A stretch of 64,000 bases of DNA from Acetobacter sp. (lineage in GTDB: Bacteria > Pseudomonadota > Alphaproteobacteria > Acetobacterales > Acetobacteraceae): the NCBI RefSeq assembly GCF_022483985.1, contig NZ_JAKVME010000001.1, positions 2,542,001-2,606,000 on the forward strand, given 5' to 3'. The translations under genes and the position numbers were made by a program. The notes beneath the pieces were generated by a model that was not told where the DNA came from, did no database searches, and worked only from the letters and a program-made list of their open reading frames with translations. Shown here one piece after another: positions 37,742 to 46,844 of this stretch; position 1 is the first letter of the stretch; every line of letters begins with the position of its first letter.

Positions 37742-39397
37742 TCAGGCTTCCGCGCTCCGCACCAGCGCCGCTTCGATCAGGGCGATCGTTCCGCGAACAC
37801 CGTAAAGCGCGATGAAACCACCGAAGCGCGGGCCTTCACTCTGCCCCAGCAGAACTTCGTAGAGACACGTGAACCAGCTTCTCAGCGGCTCGAACGCATG
37901 ACGCTTGCCGACCTCGAACACCAGATTCTGCAATGCATCGGCGGACACCTCTTCGCCCTCATAAATCTTGAGGGCTTCCGCCAGATCGGCAAGCGCCGCG
38001 TGTTCCTGCTCACTGGGCAGGCGATAGCTCTTCGAAGGCCGGACAAAATCGGCGTAGAACACGATGGCGCGCTCGACCAGCGTGGCCAGCATCGGATGCG
38101 TCTCGGGAGAGACGCTCGCATCGTAGCGCCTGATGAAGCCCCACATCACGTCCGGCGTCTCGGCATTGGCGACACTGGCGAGATTCAGCAGCATGGCGAA
38201 GGACAGCGGGCTACCCGCATGGTCCGGAATGTGACCGGCGTGCAGGAACCAGGCGGGGTTGGCATAGAGCGTCAGACGATCAGCGTCCTGCGTCTCGCTC
38301 CCCTGGCCTTCGGCAACGCTTTTCTGCAGGGCGGAGGCTTTCTCCACATGAGAGAGATATTCATCGGCCGCCTTGGGGATCACGTCGAAAAACAGACGCT
38401 TCGCCCGCTGCGGCTGGTTGAACATATACTGACCGAGGCTCTCGGGCGGCGCGTAGCGCAGCCATTCCTCGACCGACAGGCCATTGCCCTTCGATTTGGA
38501 AATCTTCTGGCCGTGTTCGTCGAGAAACAGCTCGTAGGTCAGACCGGCAGGAGCCGCCGCTCCCAGAACGCGGCAGATACGACCGGACAGACGCACGCTA
38601 TCGATCAGATCTTTGCCTGACATTTCATAATCGACGCCGAGCGCGTACCAGCGCATGGCCCAGTCGGCCTTCCACTGCATCTTGGCAGCGCCGCCGGTCA
38701 CAAGCGTCTCGAAGCGCTCCCCGTTCTCATCGGTCCAGAAGACGGTGCCCGCTTCCGGATCGACCCTGTCGATATGGACCTGCATGACGTTGCCGGTCTT
38801 CGGGTGGATTGGCAGGACCGGTGAATAGGTCGCGCGGCGTTCCTCGCCGAGCGTCGGCAGGATCACGGCGCAGACCTCGTCATGCACTTCCAGCATCCGC
38901 TTCAGCGCGGCGTCGAAACGGCCGGACGTGTAGTATTCGGTCGAGGATGCGAATTCGTAATCGAACCCGAATCCGTCCAGAAAGGATCGCAGACGGGCAT
39001 TGTTGTGGGCCGCGAAAGAGTCGTGCGTGCCGAACGGGTCCGGTACACGGGTCAGCGGCTTGCCGATGAATTCCGCCAGCATCTCGCGGTTCGGCACATT
39101 GTCCGGAACCTTGCGGAGCGCGTCCATGTCATCGGAAAACGCAAGCAGGTGAGAAGGCTTTCCCGTCAGCGCCGTATAGGCCTGACGCACCCAGCTTGTG
39201 CGGGCCACTTCGCCGAACGTGCCGATATGCGGCAGACCGGAGGGACCATAGCCCGTCTCGAACAGCGCCGGACGGTCCCCGCCTCTGGCCGTGACATGGT
39301 CGGCGATTTTCTGCGCCTCCTGAAAGGGCCAGGCTTTGGGAACGGCCCCGTTCGGCAGGAGGGAATGGCCAGCAGGATTTACGTTTTGGTCAGACAT
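37742..39397 (-). CDS. lysS: Lysyl-tRNA synthetase, class I
   Basis: 551 residues from the ATG at 39395-39397; an upstream TTG would add 12 residues. It has a class I Rossmann core with the HIGH-type motif HIGT (residues 57-60) and the KMSKS-type motif KISKSK. This archaeal-like LysRS replaces the class II enzyme in many alphaproteobacteria. It charges tRNA-Lys in the cytoplasm. The mprF-like gene begins 10 bp downstream, so supply of Lys-tRNA and its possible user in membrane-lipid modification are co-transcribed. Confidence 0.95.
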   Translation of the reverse strand: MSDQNVNPAGHSLLPNGAVPKAWPFQEAQKIADHVTARGGDRPALFETGYGPSGLPHIGTFGEVARTSWVRQAYTALTGKPSHLLAFSDDMDALRKVPDNVPNREMLAEFIGKPLTRVPDPFGTHDSFAAHNNARLRSFLDGFGFDYEFASSTEYYTSGRFDAALKRMLEVHDEVCAVILPTLGEERRATYSPVLPIHPKTGNVMQVHIDRVDPEAGTVFWTDENGERFETLVTGGAAKMQWKADWAMRWYALGVDYEMSGKDLIDSVRLSGRICRVLGAAAPAGLTYELFLDEHGQKISKSKGNGLSVEEWLRYAPPESLGQYMFNQPQRAKRLFFDVIPKAADEYLSHVEKASALQKSVAEGQGSETQDADRLTLYANPAWFLHAGHIPDHAGSPLSFAMLLNLASVANAETPDVMWGFIRRYDASVSPETHPMLATLVERAIVFYADFVRPSKSYRLPSEQEHAALADLAEALKIYEGEEVSADALQNLVFEVGKRHAFEPLRSWFTCLYEVLLGQSEGPRFGGFIALYGVRGTIALIEAALVRSAEA

Positions 39398-39459
39398 GGG
39401 CGGGAAGCTATGAATAGAGCGGCTTCCGGTCAATTCAAATCACGCAGGCGCGACCCACC

Positions 39460-39472
39460 GTGACACTGTCAC
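39460..39472. promoter_or_regulatory. Palindrome in the lysS-degP divergent promoter region
   Basis: GTGACACTGTCAC is a perfect 6-1-6 palindrome in the 142-bp divergent region, 68 bp before degP. It could be an operator; the regulator is not identified. Confidence 0.35.
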
Positions 39473-39539
39473 ATTGTCTCACCCTGCGTTATGAAAGAGG
39501 CATATTTCGTTTTTTTTCCAGATAAAGAACGCACCTTTC

Positions 39540-41093
39540 ATGCCTTTTTCCGGTCCTGCCCGCCCCCTTCTGCTCTCTCTCGGCCTGTCGGTCTCAGCCT
39601 GCTCAGTAGCCCTGTGTTCATCAGGCATGGCCGCCCATGCAGAGTCCGCACCAGCACCCATGCCGCAAGTGACCATCGACGCCCACGGCGTTCCGGGCAG
39701 CTTCGCCGATCTCGCGGACCGTCTGCTGCCCGCCGTGGTCAATGTCTCGACCACCCAGACCATGAAGGGCGATTCGGACGACGAGGATGAAGGAGACGAG
39801 GAAGGCCCGCAGATTCCGGAATTCCCGCGTGGCTCGCCGTTCGAGAAGTTTTTTCACGACTTCATGAATCGCCAGAACACGCCCAACGGGCCACCGCGCA
39901 AGATGCAGGCGCTCGGCTCCGGCTTCATCATCGACCCGTCAGGCTATGTGGTGACCAACAACCACGTCATCCGCAAGGCCGACCGCGTCACCGTCACGCT
40001 ACAGGACAACACGTCCCTCCCGGCGAAGGTCATCGGCCATGACGACCGCACCGACCTCGCCCTGCTGAAAGTCACCTCGCCTCACCCGCTGCCCTTCGTC
40101 TCGTTTGGCGACAGTGACACGGCCCGCGTCGGCAACTGGGTGCTGGCCATCGGCAACCCGTTCGGTCTGTCCGGCACGGTGACGGCGGGCATCGTCTCGT
40201 CCCGTGGCCGCAATATCGAGCAGGGACCGTACGACAACTTCATCCAGACCGACGCCCCCATCAACAAGGGCAATTCCGGCGGCCCACTCTTTGACATGCA
40301 CGGCGCGGTCATCGGCGTGAACACGGCCATCTATTCTCCTTCCGGCGGCTCGGTGGGGATCGGATTCTCCATCCCATCCAACGAGGCGCGCGGCATCATC
40401 GAACAGCTTCGCAGGACCGGCCACGTCTCGCGCGGCTGGATCGGCGTGCGGATTCAGGACGTGACCCAGGAGATCGCCGACGGTCTCGGACTGAAACCGG
40501 CGCGCGGCGCTCTCATCGCGGGCGTGGACGCCAAGGGTCCGGCGGCGAAGGCGAAGCTTGAGACCGGCGACGTCATTCAGGCTCTCAATGGCAAGCCGAT
40601 CGAGGGTCATGCCCTGCCGCGCCTGATCGCCGACCTGCCCGTCGACTCACAGGCCACGCTCTCGGTCTGGCGTCATGGAAAGATGCAGGATCTTGCCGTG
40701 ACCATCGGGGCTCTGCCCGAGCCGAAAGAAGAGACCCAGCCGGATCATTCCGAGAAGCCCGGAAGCCACCCTGCCGACAAATCCGCAGATTTCAGCGCTT
40801 TCGGCCTGAAGGTTTCCGGACTGACGGAAGCAAACAGGAAGAAATACCGCCTTCCCGAGGACCAGAAGGGCGTGGTGATCACCAGCATCACCGATGGCGG
40901 CGCGGCGGCCGATCGCGGCCTCAAGGAAGGAGATGTCATCACCGAGGTCCAGCAGGTCGGGGTGAACTCGGTGGCTGATCTGCGCAAGGGGATCGAAGCG
41001 GCGCAGAAGGAACAGCGCCACTCCGTTCTGCTGCTGGTTCATGACATGGACGGGCTGCGCTGGGTGCCTTTCCCGCTGGACGGCTCCCGCTGA
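39540..41093 (+). CDS. Periplasmic DegP/HtrA family serine protease
   Basis: 517 residues. A Sec signal peptide covers about 1-35 (LLLSLGLSVSACSVAL...AHAES). The trypsin-like domain carries His142 (TNNHVI), Asp172 (DDRTDLALLKV) and Ser246 (NKGNSGGPLFD). Two PDZ domains follow (about 285-375 and 415-510). An acidic segment (DSDDEDEGDEEGP, about 78-90) precedes the catalytic core. These proteases degrade or refold damaged envelope proteins. It is divergent from lysS, with a GTGACACTGTCAC palindrome between them. Confidence 0.94.
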   Translation: MPFSGPARPLLLSLGLSVSACSVALCSSGMAAHAESAPAPMPQVTIDAHGVPGSFADLADRLLPAVVNVSTTQTMKGDSDDEDEGDEEGPQIPEFPRGSPFEKFFHDFMNRQNTPNGPPRKMQALGSGFIIDPSGYVVTNNHVIRKADRVTVTLQDNTSLPAKVIGHDDRTDLALLKVTSPHPLPFVSFGDSDTARVGNWVLAIGNPFGLSGTVTAGIVSSRGRNIEQGPYDNFIQTDAPINKGNSGGPLFDMHGAVIGVNTAIYSPSGGSVGIGFSIPSNEARGIIEQLRRTGHVSRGWIGVRIQDVTQEIADGLGLKPARGALIAGVDAKGPAAKAKLETGDVIQALNGKPIEGHALPRLIADLPVDSQATLSVWRHGKMQDLAVTIGALPEPKEETQPDHSEKPGSHPADKSADFSAFGLKVSGLTEANRKKYRLPEDQKGVVITSITDGGAAADRGLKEGDVITEVQQVGVNSVADLRKGIEAAQKEQRHSVLLLVHDMDGLRWVPFPLDGSR

Positions 41094-41229
41094 GCGGAGG
41101 GTGCGGGCGCAGGGAGGATGAGCGGCGGCCTTCCGGTCAGGAGGTTTGCCGCGTATGATCCCTTTTTCACGACCCGTCCGACATTATCCATTCGGCTATT
41201 TCTGCAAACGCGACTGAGGATCTGACACC

Positions 41230-41580
41230 GTGACTGAGCTACGTCTGACGCTGAGGGTGGATGTGGATGGTCATCCCGCACTCGGACATGGCAAGATTCG
41301 CCTGCTGGAACGTCTGGCCGAAACCGGCTCGATTTCAGCCGCAGGACGGGCCATGGGCATGTCCTACCGGCGGGCGTGGCTGCTGATCGACGCCCTCAAC
41401 GACCAGTTCACCGCTCCACTGGTCGCCACCAGACCCGGCGGCGGCGGCGGCGCCCATCTCACGGAGACGGGGCAGGCCGTGGTCCGCTGTTACCGCACAG
41501 CGGAGCAGGATGCGGCGGCAGGCGCAAAAGGAGCGCTGGACGAGCTTGCCAGCATGGTCCGCCGCCCTCAAAAAGCCTGA
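41230..41580 (+). CDS. ModE-like winged-helix regulator, DNA-binding domain only
   Basis: 116 residues resembling the N-terminal LysR-type helix-turn-helix of ModE (LGHGKIRLLERLAETGSISAAGRAMGMSYRRAWLLIDALN, followed by a glycine-rich wing GGGGGAHLT). The C-terminal molybdate-binding TOBE domains are absent, as in many short ModE-type proteins. Molybdate-transport genes are not adjacent. It lies 136 bp after degP and 82 bp before opgG. The ligand and targets are unknown. Confidence 0.82.
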   Translation: MTELRLTLRVDVDGHPALGHGKIRLLERLAETGSISAAGRAMGMSYRRAWLLIDALNDQFTAPLVATRPGGGGGAHLTETGQAVVRCYRTAEQDAAAGAKGALDELASMVRRPQKA

Positions 41581-41662
41581 CCTTCGTGACAATCGAAACA
41601 GACTGGTACAATAGCTGACAAAAGATTCAGGTCTGTCCTTAATAACCGGGGGAACAAGAAGC

Positions 41663-43219
41663 GTGTCATCATCCGTCTTCCGCCGCGATCTGCTTCGTGC
41701 AGGCAGCGGCGTCGCATTGGCCGCCCTTACAGCAGACTTCATCGGCAGACCGGCCCGCGCCGCTGACGCCCCTTCCGCGCCGCCCGCGCCCACGCCGTTT
41801 GACAACAGCACTGTGACACAGATTGCCCGTAGTCTGGCCAGCAGACCGTACAGCGCGCCCGAGCAGTCTCTCCCCAAACCGATTTCGAGCCTGACGTTCG
41901 ACCAGTTCCGTTCCATCGAGTTCCAGCCTGACCAGGCGCTCTGGCACAACGACAATCTGGCGTTCGACGTCGAGTTTTTCCCGCGCGGCTTCCTCTACCC
42001 CCAGCAGATCGAGATGCATGAAGTCGTGGATGGAAAGTCCGCGCCGGTTCCCTACAGCCCCGACATGTTCCGCTACGGCGACCCGATGCTACGGGTCACC
42101 GACAATCTCGGCTTTGCCGGTCTGCGCCTGCGCTATGCCATCAATACGCCCGGCGTGATGGAAGAGTGTGCGGTCTTCCTCGGAGCCTCCTATTTCCGCG
42201 CCGTCGCCAAGGGTCAGAATTACGGCCTCTCCGCACGCGGCTTCGCGGATGGAACAGGTGACCCGAAGGGTGAGGAGTTCGCTCTCTTCCGGGCTTTCTG
42301 GCTTGAAAAACCGCAGGCGGGCGTCGATTCGGTCGTCATTCACGCACTGCTGGACAGCCCGTCCGTGACCGGTGCGTTCCGCTTCACCATCCGTCCCGGT
42401 GAGACCACCATCTTCGATGTGCAGTCCACCTTCTTCCCGCGTGTCAAGATCGAGCAGTCCGGCATCGCCGCTCTCACCGGCATGTTCTATTTCGACACCA
42501 ACGACCGCACCCATGTCGATGACTGGCGTCCCGCCGCGCATGACAGCGAGGCGTTGCAGATCTGGACCGGATCGGACCAGCAGCTTTACCGGCCGCTGCG
42601 CAATCCGCTGGATCTCCAGTTCTCCGCGTTCAGCGATATCTCGCCGCGCGGCTTCGGGCTGATGCAGCGCCGCCGCTCGTTCCATGATTTCGAGGATCTC
42701 GCGCTCAACTATGAGAAGCGTCCGTCCCTGTGGATCGAGCCGATCGGGGACTGGGGAGCCGGTTTTGTCGATCTGGTTGAAATTCCGACTCCCAACGAGG
42801 TCAATGACAACATCGTCTCCTTCTGGCGACCGAAAGAGCCGATGCAGGCGGGGCATGAATATGCCTACACCTATCGCATGTACTGGGGCTGGGACGAGCC
42901 GTTCCCGACCGAACTGGCGCGGATCGGCGCGACCCGTGTCGGCGCTGTGACCGACCACAAGGACGCCCGGTTCTTCGCCATCGACTTTACCGGCGGACCT
43001 GTCGAAAACGCCGGTCCGGACGCAAAATTCCACCTTATTCCGCAAACATCCGCAGGAACGATCAAGAATGTGGTCGTCGAACGCAATCCCAATATCAAGG
43101 GCTGGCGCACCACGTTCGAATTCTATCCCGGCGATGCAAAGCTCGCCGAAATGAATGTCGTTCTCGCCAATGATCAGGGGCCTGTCTCAGAACAGTGGGT
43201 ATATCGTTGGACGCCATAA
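41663..43219 (+). CDS. opgG: Periplasmic glucan biosynthesis protein OpgG/MdoG family
   Basis: 518 residues from a GTG at 41663 with purine-rich GGGGGAACAAGAAG upstream. The N-terminus is a Tat-type signal (FRRDLLRAG then a hydrophobic run to about residue 34). The mature protein matches OpgG/OpgD throughout, e.g. FDQFRSIEFQPDQALW and GFGLMQRRRSFHDFEDLALNYEKRPSLWIEP. It works in the periplasm on osmoregulated glucan backbones made by OpgH. Its end overlaps or abuts opgH. A TACAAT box lies at about 41609. Confidence 0.94.
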   Translation: MSSSVFRRDLLRAGSGVALAALTADFIGRPARAADAPSAPPAPTPFDNSTVTQIARSLASRPYSAPEQSLPKPISSLTFDQFRSIEFQPDQALWHNDNLAFDVEFFPRGFLYPQQIEMHEVVDGKSAPVPYSPDMFRYGDPMLRVTDNLGFAGLRLRYAINTPGVMEECAVFLGASYFRAVAKGQNYGLSARGFADGTGDPKGEEFALFRAFWLEKPQAGVDSVVIHALLDSPSVTGAFRFTIRPGETTIFDVQSTFFPRVKIEQSGIAALTGMFYFDTNDRTHVDDWRPAAHDSEALQIWTGSDQQLYRPLRNPLDLQFSAFSDISPRGFGLMQRRRSFHDFEDLALNYEKRPSLWIEPIGDWGAGFVDLVEIPTPNEVNDNIVSFWRPKEPMQAGHEYAYTYRMYWGWDEPFPTELARIGATRVGAVTDHKDARFFAIDFTGGPVENAGPDAKFHLIPQTSAGTIKNVVVERNPNIKGWRTTFEFYPGDAKLAEMNVVLANDQGPVSEQWVYRWTP

Positions 43220-43224
43220 CCGAC

Positions 43225-45360
43225 ATGCCCGGCGTCATCACCTCCGCCGGGTTCCATGCACTTCCCCCGGAAGCGCCCCTGTCCATGGAGACACAGAATC
43301 TCCATGCGCTCCCCGATCTGCATGGTCGTGAGCCCGTTTCTCCGACGGAGCCTCCTCTTGTCTCGCTCCGACGACTGGCGGTCATCGGTTCGGCTCTCGC
43401 GCTGACACTCTACGGCGCCTACCAGACTCACCTCGTGCTCGACGCCAACGGTTTCTCCGTGCTCGGCGTCATCATGGAGGTGCTGTTCATCCTGCTCTTC
43501 ACATGGATTGCACTGGCCTTCACCTCCTCCATCGCAGGATTCTGGTCCCTGCTGACGCGGGGTGGTCTGGGGCTCGGCATCCATGCGGATGGGCCGCTCC
43601 CTGCACTGAACACCCGCATCGCGCTGCTGATGCCGACCTACAACGAAGATCCGCACCGGGTAATGGCCGGTCTCCGCGCCATTTACGCCAGCCTTCAGGA
43701 AACCGGACGGGCGGATGCGTTCGATATCTTCATCCTTTCCGACACCACCAATCCGGACGTGTGGGTAACGGAGGAAGCCGCCTTCCTCGCCCTGCGACGG
43801 GACACGGGCGACGACAGACATATCTTCTATCGCCGTCGCGCCAAGAACATCGAACGCAAGGCGGGCAATGTGGGCGAGTGGGTCCGCCGCTTCGGCAGCG
43901 CCTATCCGCTGATGGTCACGCTGGATGCGGATTCCGTCATGGACGGTCGCACTCTGGTCCAGATCGCCGCCGCGATGGAGCGCAACCCGCAGGTCGGCCT
44001 GATCCAGACCCTGCCCATCATTGCGGGCGGCACGACGCTGTTCGCCCGGATGCAGCAGTTCGCCGGACGGGTTTATGGCCCACTGATCGCCCACGGCATC
44101 GCCTGGTGGCATGGCGCGGCGAGCAACTACTGGGGCCACAACGCCGTCATCCGCACGGCGGCCTTCGCCGAACAGGCCGGATTGCCGCATCTGCCGGGAC
44201 GCAAGCCGTTCGGCGGTCACATTCTCAGCCATGATTTCGTGGAAGCAGCCCTCATGCGGCGCGGTGGATGGGCCATCCACATGGTCCCCGCCCTGCTCGG
44301 CTCCTACGAAGAAAGCCCGCCCTCACTGACTGACGTGGCCATCCGTGACCGCCGCTGGTGTCAGGGCAATCTCCAGCATTACAAGGTCATCCCGACAAAG
44401 GGACTGCACTGGCTGAGCCGGATGCATATGATGATCGGCATCGGGGCCTATGTGACCTCGCCGCTGTGGCTGGTTTTCCTGCTCGTCGGCATCCTGATTT
44501 CGTTGCAGGCGCGCTTTGTCCGACCGGAATATTTCGGCGATACCAAGACGCTGTATCCGCACTGGCCGCAGGTCGATCCGGTCCGCGCGAAATACGTGTT
44601 CATCGCGACGATGGCCATTCTCCTCGCGCCGAAACTGTTCGCCTACATCGCCCTGCTCTTCAACAGAACGACGCTCAAAGGCTGCGGCGGCGCACTCCGG
44701 ACTGTCTGCTCCATTCTGGTGGAAACCCTGATCGGCGGTCTGATCGCCCCGATCGCCATGCTGATCCAGACAGGCGGCGTGATCTCCATTCTCAGCGGGC
44801 AGGATTCCGGCTGGAATGCGCAGCGCCGCGACGATGGCGGCGTGCCGTTCGGCGTCATCGTCAAGGGTTACTGGCGCTATACCGTGTTCGGCCTGATTCT
44901 TGGCACGGCCGCGTGGGCCGTCTCCATTTCCCTGTTTCTCTGGATGACACCGGTGCTTCTGGGGCTGGTTCTGGCCATTCCACTCGCAGCTTTCACGGCA
45001 AGCCGTGACGCCGGTCAGGTCCTGCGACGGCTGGGGCTGCTGCTGGTTCCGGAAGAAACCCAGACACCGGACGTGCTGCTAAAAGCCGCCGCCGCCATGC
45101 AGACGCCCGCACCCGATCTGCCGGAAGAGGCCATGATGGCGCTTCTTGCCGACCCGGCGCTGCTGGCGGCGCATCGGGCCATGCTGCCACCTGCCCGCAG
45201 ACCCGGCGACCCGATTGACGCGGAGCGTCTGGTGGGCCTGTTGAAGCTACAGGAAGCCCGGTCGCTGACCGAGGCGGAAACGACGCTGACGACAAAAGAA
45301 AAAGCTGCGGCTCTGGGTGACGCCACGGCACTGGACCGGCTGGTAGCGTTACCGCGCTGA
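43225..45360 (+). CDS. opgH: Glucans biosynthesis glucosyltransferase OpgH/MdoH
   Basis: 711 residues if started at the ATG 43225. In-frame alternatives are a GTG at 43195 inside opgG and an ATG at 43285 that has a GGAAG site, so the start is uncertain. It is a family-2 glycosyltransferase in the inner membrane: two N-terminal membrane helices, the catalytic DxD-type LDADSVMDG, the SHDFVEA acid and the RRWCQGN (Q/RxxRW) motif, then a C-terminal membrane bundle. It makes the beta-glucan chain from UDP-glucose. Shorter than E. coli OpgH (about 847). Confidence 0.94.
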   Translation: MPGVITSAGFHALPPEAPLSMETQNLHALPDLHGREPVSPTEPPLVSLRRLAVIGSALALTLYGAYQTHLVLDANGFSVLGVIMEVLFILLFTWIALAFTSSIAGFWSLLTRGGLGLGIHADGPLPALNTRIALLMPTYNEDPHRVMAGLRAIYASLQETGRADAFDIFILSDTTNPDVWVTEEAAFLALRRDTGDDRHIFYRRRAKNIERKAGNVGEWVRRFGSAYPLMVTLDADSVMDGRTLVQIAAAMERNPQVGLIQTLPIIAGGTTLFARMQQFAGRVYGPLIAHGIAWWHGAASNYWGHNAVIRTAAFAEQAGLPHLPGRKPFGGHILSHDFVEAALMRRGGWAIHMVPALLGSYEESPPSLTDVAIRDRRWCQGNLQHYKVIPTKGLHWLSRMHMMIGIGAYVTSPLWLVFLLVGILISLQARFVRPEYFGDTKTLYPHWPQVDPVRAKYVFIATMAILLAPKLFAYIALLFNRTTLKGCGGALRTVCSILVETLIGGLIAPIAMLIQTGGVISILSGQDSGWNAQRRDDGGVPFGVIVKGYWRYTVFGLILGTAAWAVSISLFLWMTPVLLGLVLAIPLAAFTASRDAGQVLRRLGLLLVPEETQTPDVLLKAAAAMQTPAPDLPEEAMMALLADPALLAAHRAMLPPARRPGDPIDAERLVGLLKLQEARSLTEAETTLTTKEKAAALGDATALDRLVALPR

Positions 45361-45634
45361 TCCTGCCGTCAACATTTCAGACATCCCCCATCAATCCGCC
45401 AAGCTGTTGAAGAACAGACCCGGCGGGCTGATAGGGCACCACGCGGTAGGAAACCTGTCCTGACCGGTTCTATCTCTATTGCGGAAATATACTGTGGCAT
45501 GGCCACACCCGAAGCGGGCTGCCGCGTGACACACAACGGGTCAAATTACGCCCGCGCGATCCAGTCCGAGCGGATGCAGCCACGAAACACAATACAATTG
45601 ATTGTCGCCCATGACACCGGAACGACAGGCTACC

Positions 45635-46561
45635 TTACGAAAGTGAGGGATAATCGTCCGCTGGGTCATATATCCCACTCGCACCCCGGCCATTATTTTT
45701 TACGTGATAAAGCGCCATGTCCGAAAATTTTATGGAGTTCTCAAAATTTCCAGCATCTTTTGATGATGTGATGCCAGCAGAGAAAGAATAGCTGATTTCA
45801 TTTGTCTTGTATAAAACCGGCTCAAGAGATTCCCTGATCCTGTCGATTATCTGCCCTGCTTCTTCCGATGTCGTTCGTGGAAAAATCAGCAGAAACTCTT
45901 CTCCCCCATATCTTCCAAGGAAATCCGAGCCTCTGATCCCTTTAAGAACAGATGCTACAAAATGCTTGATAACCTCATCACCAGAATCATGACCATAACT
46001 GTCGTTTATTTTCTTGAAAAAATCGATATCAATTATTGATACTGAATACTCTATTCCACTTTCAATGGTATCATTCAGAACCTTTACAATTCCCCTTCTA
46101 TTGAAGACTCCGGTCAGATCATCCGTATACGACAATCTCTTCGCAATATCGCGATCCATTCTAATTTTCTTTGAATCGCTATCACCAATACTCGTTATAT
46201 TTGGGGCTATGCTGAGCATCCAGCCTGCGTCATCGACCGTTTCCGTCATCAGAAACCAGTCACCGTTACGCATATCGGTTTCAAATGATTTGAAACGCGT
46301 CTTGCCCCGACGTGATCTTGCGCCAGCAAGCCACTGTTCGAAATTTGCCGCATCTGCATGGGCTTTGCAGCCAGAGTTGTTTCTGGCTCCCCTGCGCATC
46401 AGCTCCGTCCAGGTCAATCTTTCATCCGGCTGAAGCGCAAATTCACGCCCGAACGCTTCGTTGAAATAAACCAGACGATCGGTTTCATCATATATGGCGA
46501 CCAGAACATCCGAAGCGTCAAAGAGGGATAATATCTGCCTGCCTATATCCCCCCTCTCCAT
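45635..46561 (-). CDS. PAS-GGDEF diguanylate cyclase
   Basis: 308 residues; ATG with GAGGAG 5 nt upstream. Residues about 12-125 look like a PAS sensor domain (LVAIYDETDRLVYFNEAFGREF). The GGDEF domain (about 140-300) starts YTDDLTGVFNRRG and has the active-site loop RYGGEEF. An RxxD product-inhibition site (RGSD) stands exactly five residues before it, so the enzyme should make cyclic di-GMP and be feedback-controlled. No membrane segment is seen. The coding sequence is visibly more AT-rich than its neighbours, a possible sign of transfer. Confidence 0.93.
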   Translation of the reverse strand: MERGDIGRQILSLFDASDVLVAIYDETDRLVYFNEAFGREFALQPDERLTWTELMRRGARNNSGCKAHADAANFEQWLAGARSRRGKTRFKSFETDMRNGDWFLMTETVDDAGWMLSIAPNITSIGDSDSKKIRMDRDIAKRLSYTDDLTGVFNRRGIVKVLNDTIESGIEYSVSIIDIDFFKKINDSYGHDSGDEVIKHFVASVLKGIRGSDFLGRYGGEEFLLIFPRTTSEEAGQIIDRIRESLEPVLYKTNEISYSFSAGITSSKDAGNFENSIKFSDMALYHVKNNGRGASGIYDPADDYPSLS

Positions 46562-46663
46562 TGCGGCTCCTCACAGAAAACCCTGTTATTCTGTCTTGAA
46601 ATATATAGATCGAAAATACCGGATAAATCATATTGATTAATGACCAGTAACCCACAACAAATC

Positions 46664-46699
46664 CGCCCTGATCCGTCGAAAACCGGACGGATCAGGGCG
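46664..46699. repeat. Perfect 14-bp stem inverted repeat
   Basis: CGCCCTGATCCGTC and its exact complement are separated by 8 nt (46678-46685). It lies 103 bp upstream of the diguanylate cyclase start and 243 bp upstream of bfr. No T-run follows on either strand, so it is not a plain terminator. Confidence 0.75.
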
Positions 46700-46822
46700 C
46701 AGACATCTATTGTTTGATTACAGAACAGTCCTGCCGCTTACAGACCAGCAAAATCATCGACGTCACTGCACGATGGCCTTGAAATCACAGATATTTCTTG
46801 CCGACAGAACTGCAACTTCAGA

Positions 46823-46844
46823 TGAGAATGCAAGTCACTTCTCA
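46823..46844. promoter_or_regulatory. TGAGAA-N10-TTCTCA inverted repeat upstream of bfr
   Basis: The dyad lies 98 bp before the bfr start. Its half-sites resemble those of Fur-family operators (TGAGAA/TTCTCA), which fits an iron-storage gene, but the 10-bp spacing is not the classical 7-1-7 layout. Confidence 0.4.

Noticed and set aside
45499..45771. 90-codon open frame between opgH and the diguanylate cyclase
   Set aside because: No ribosome site, no recognisable protein features, and it overlaps the 3' end of the diguanylate cyclase.
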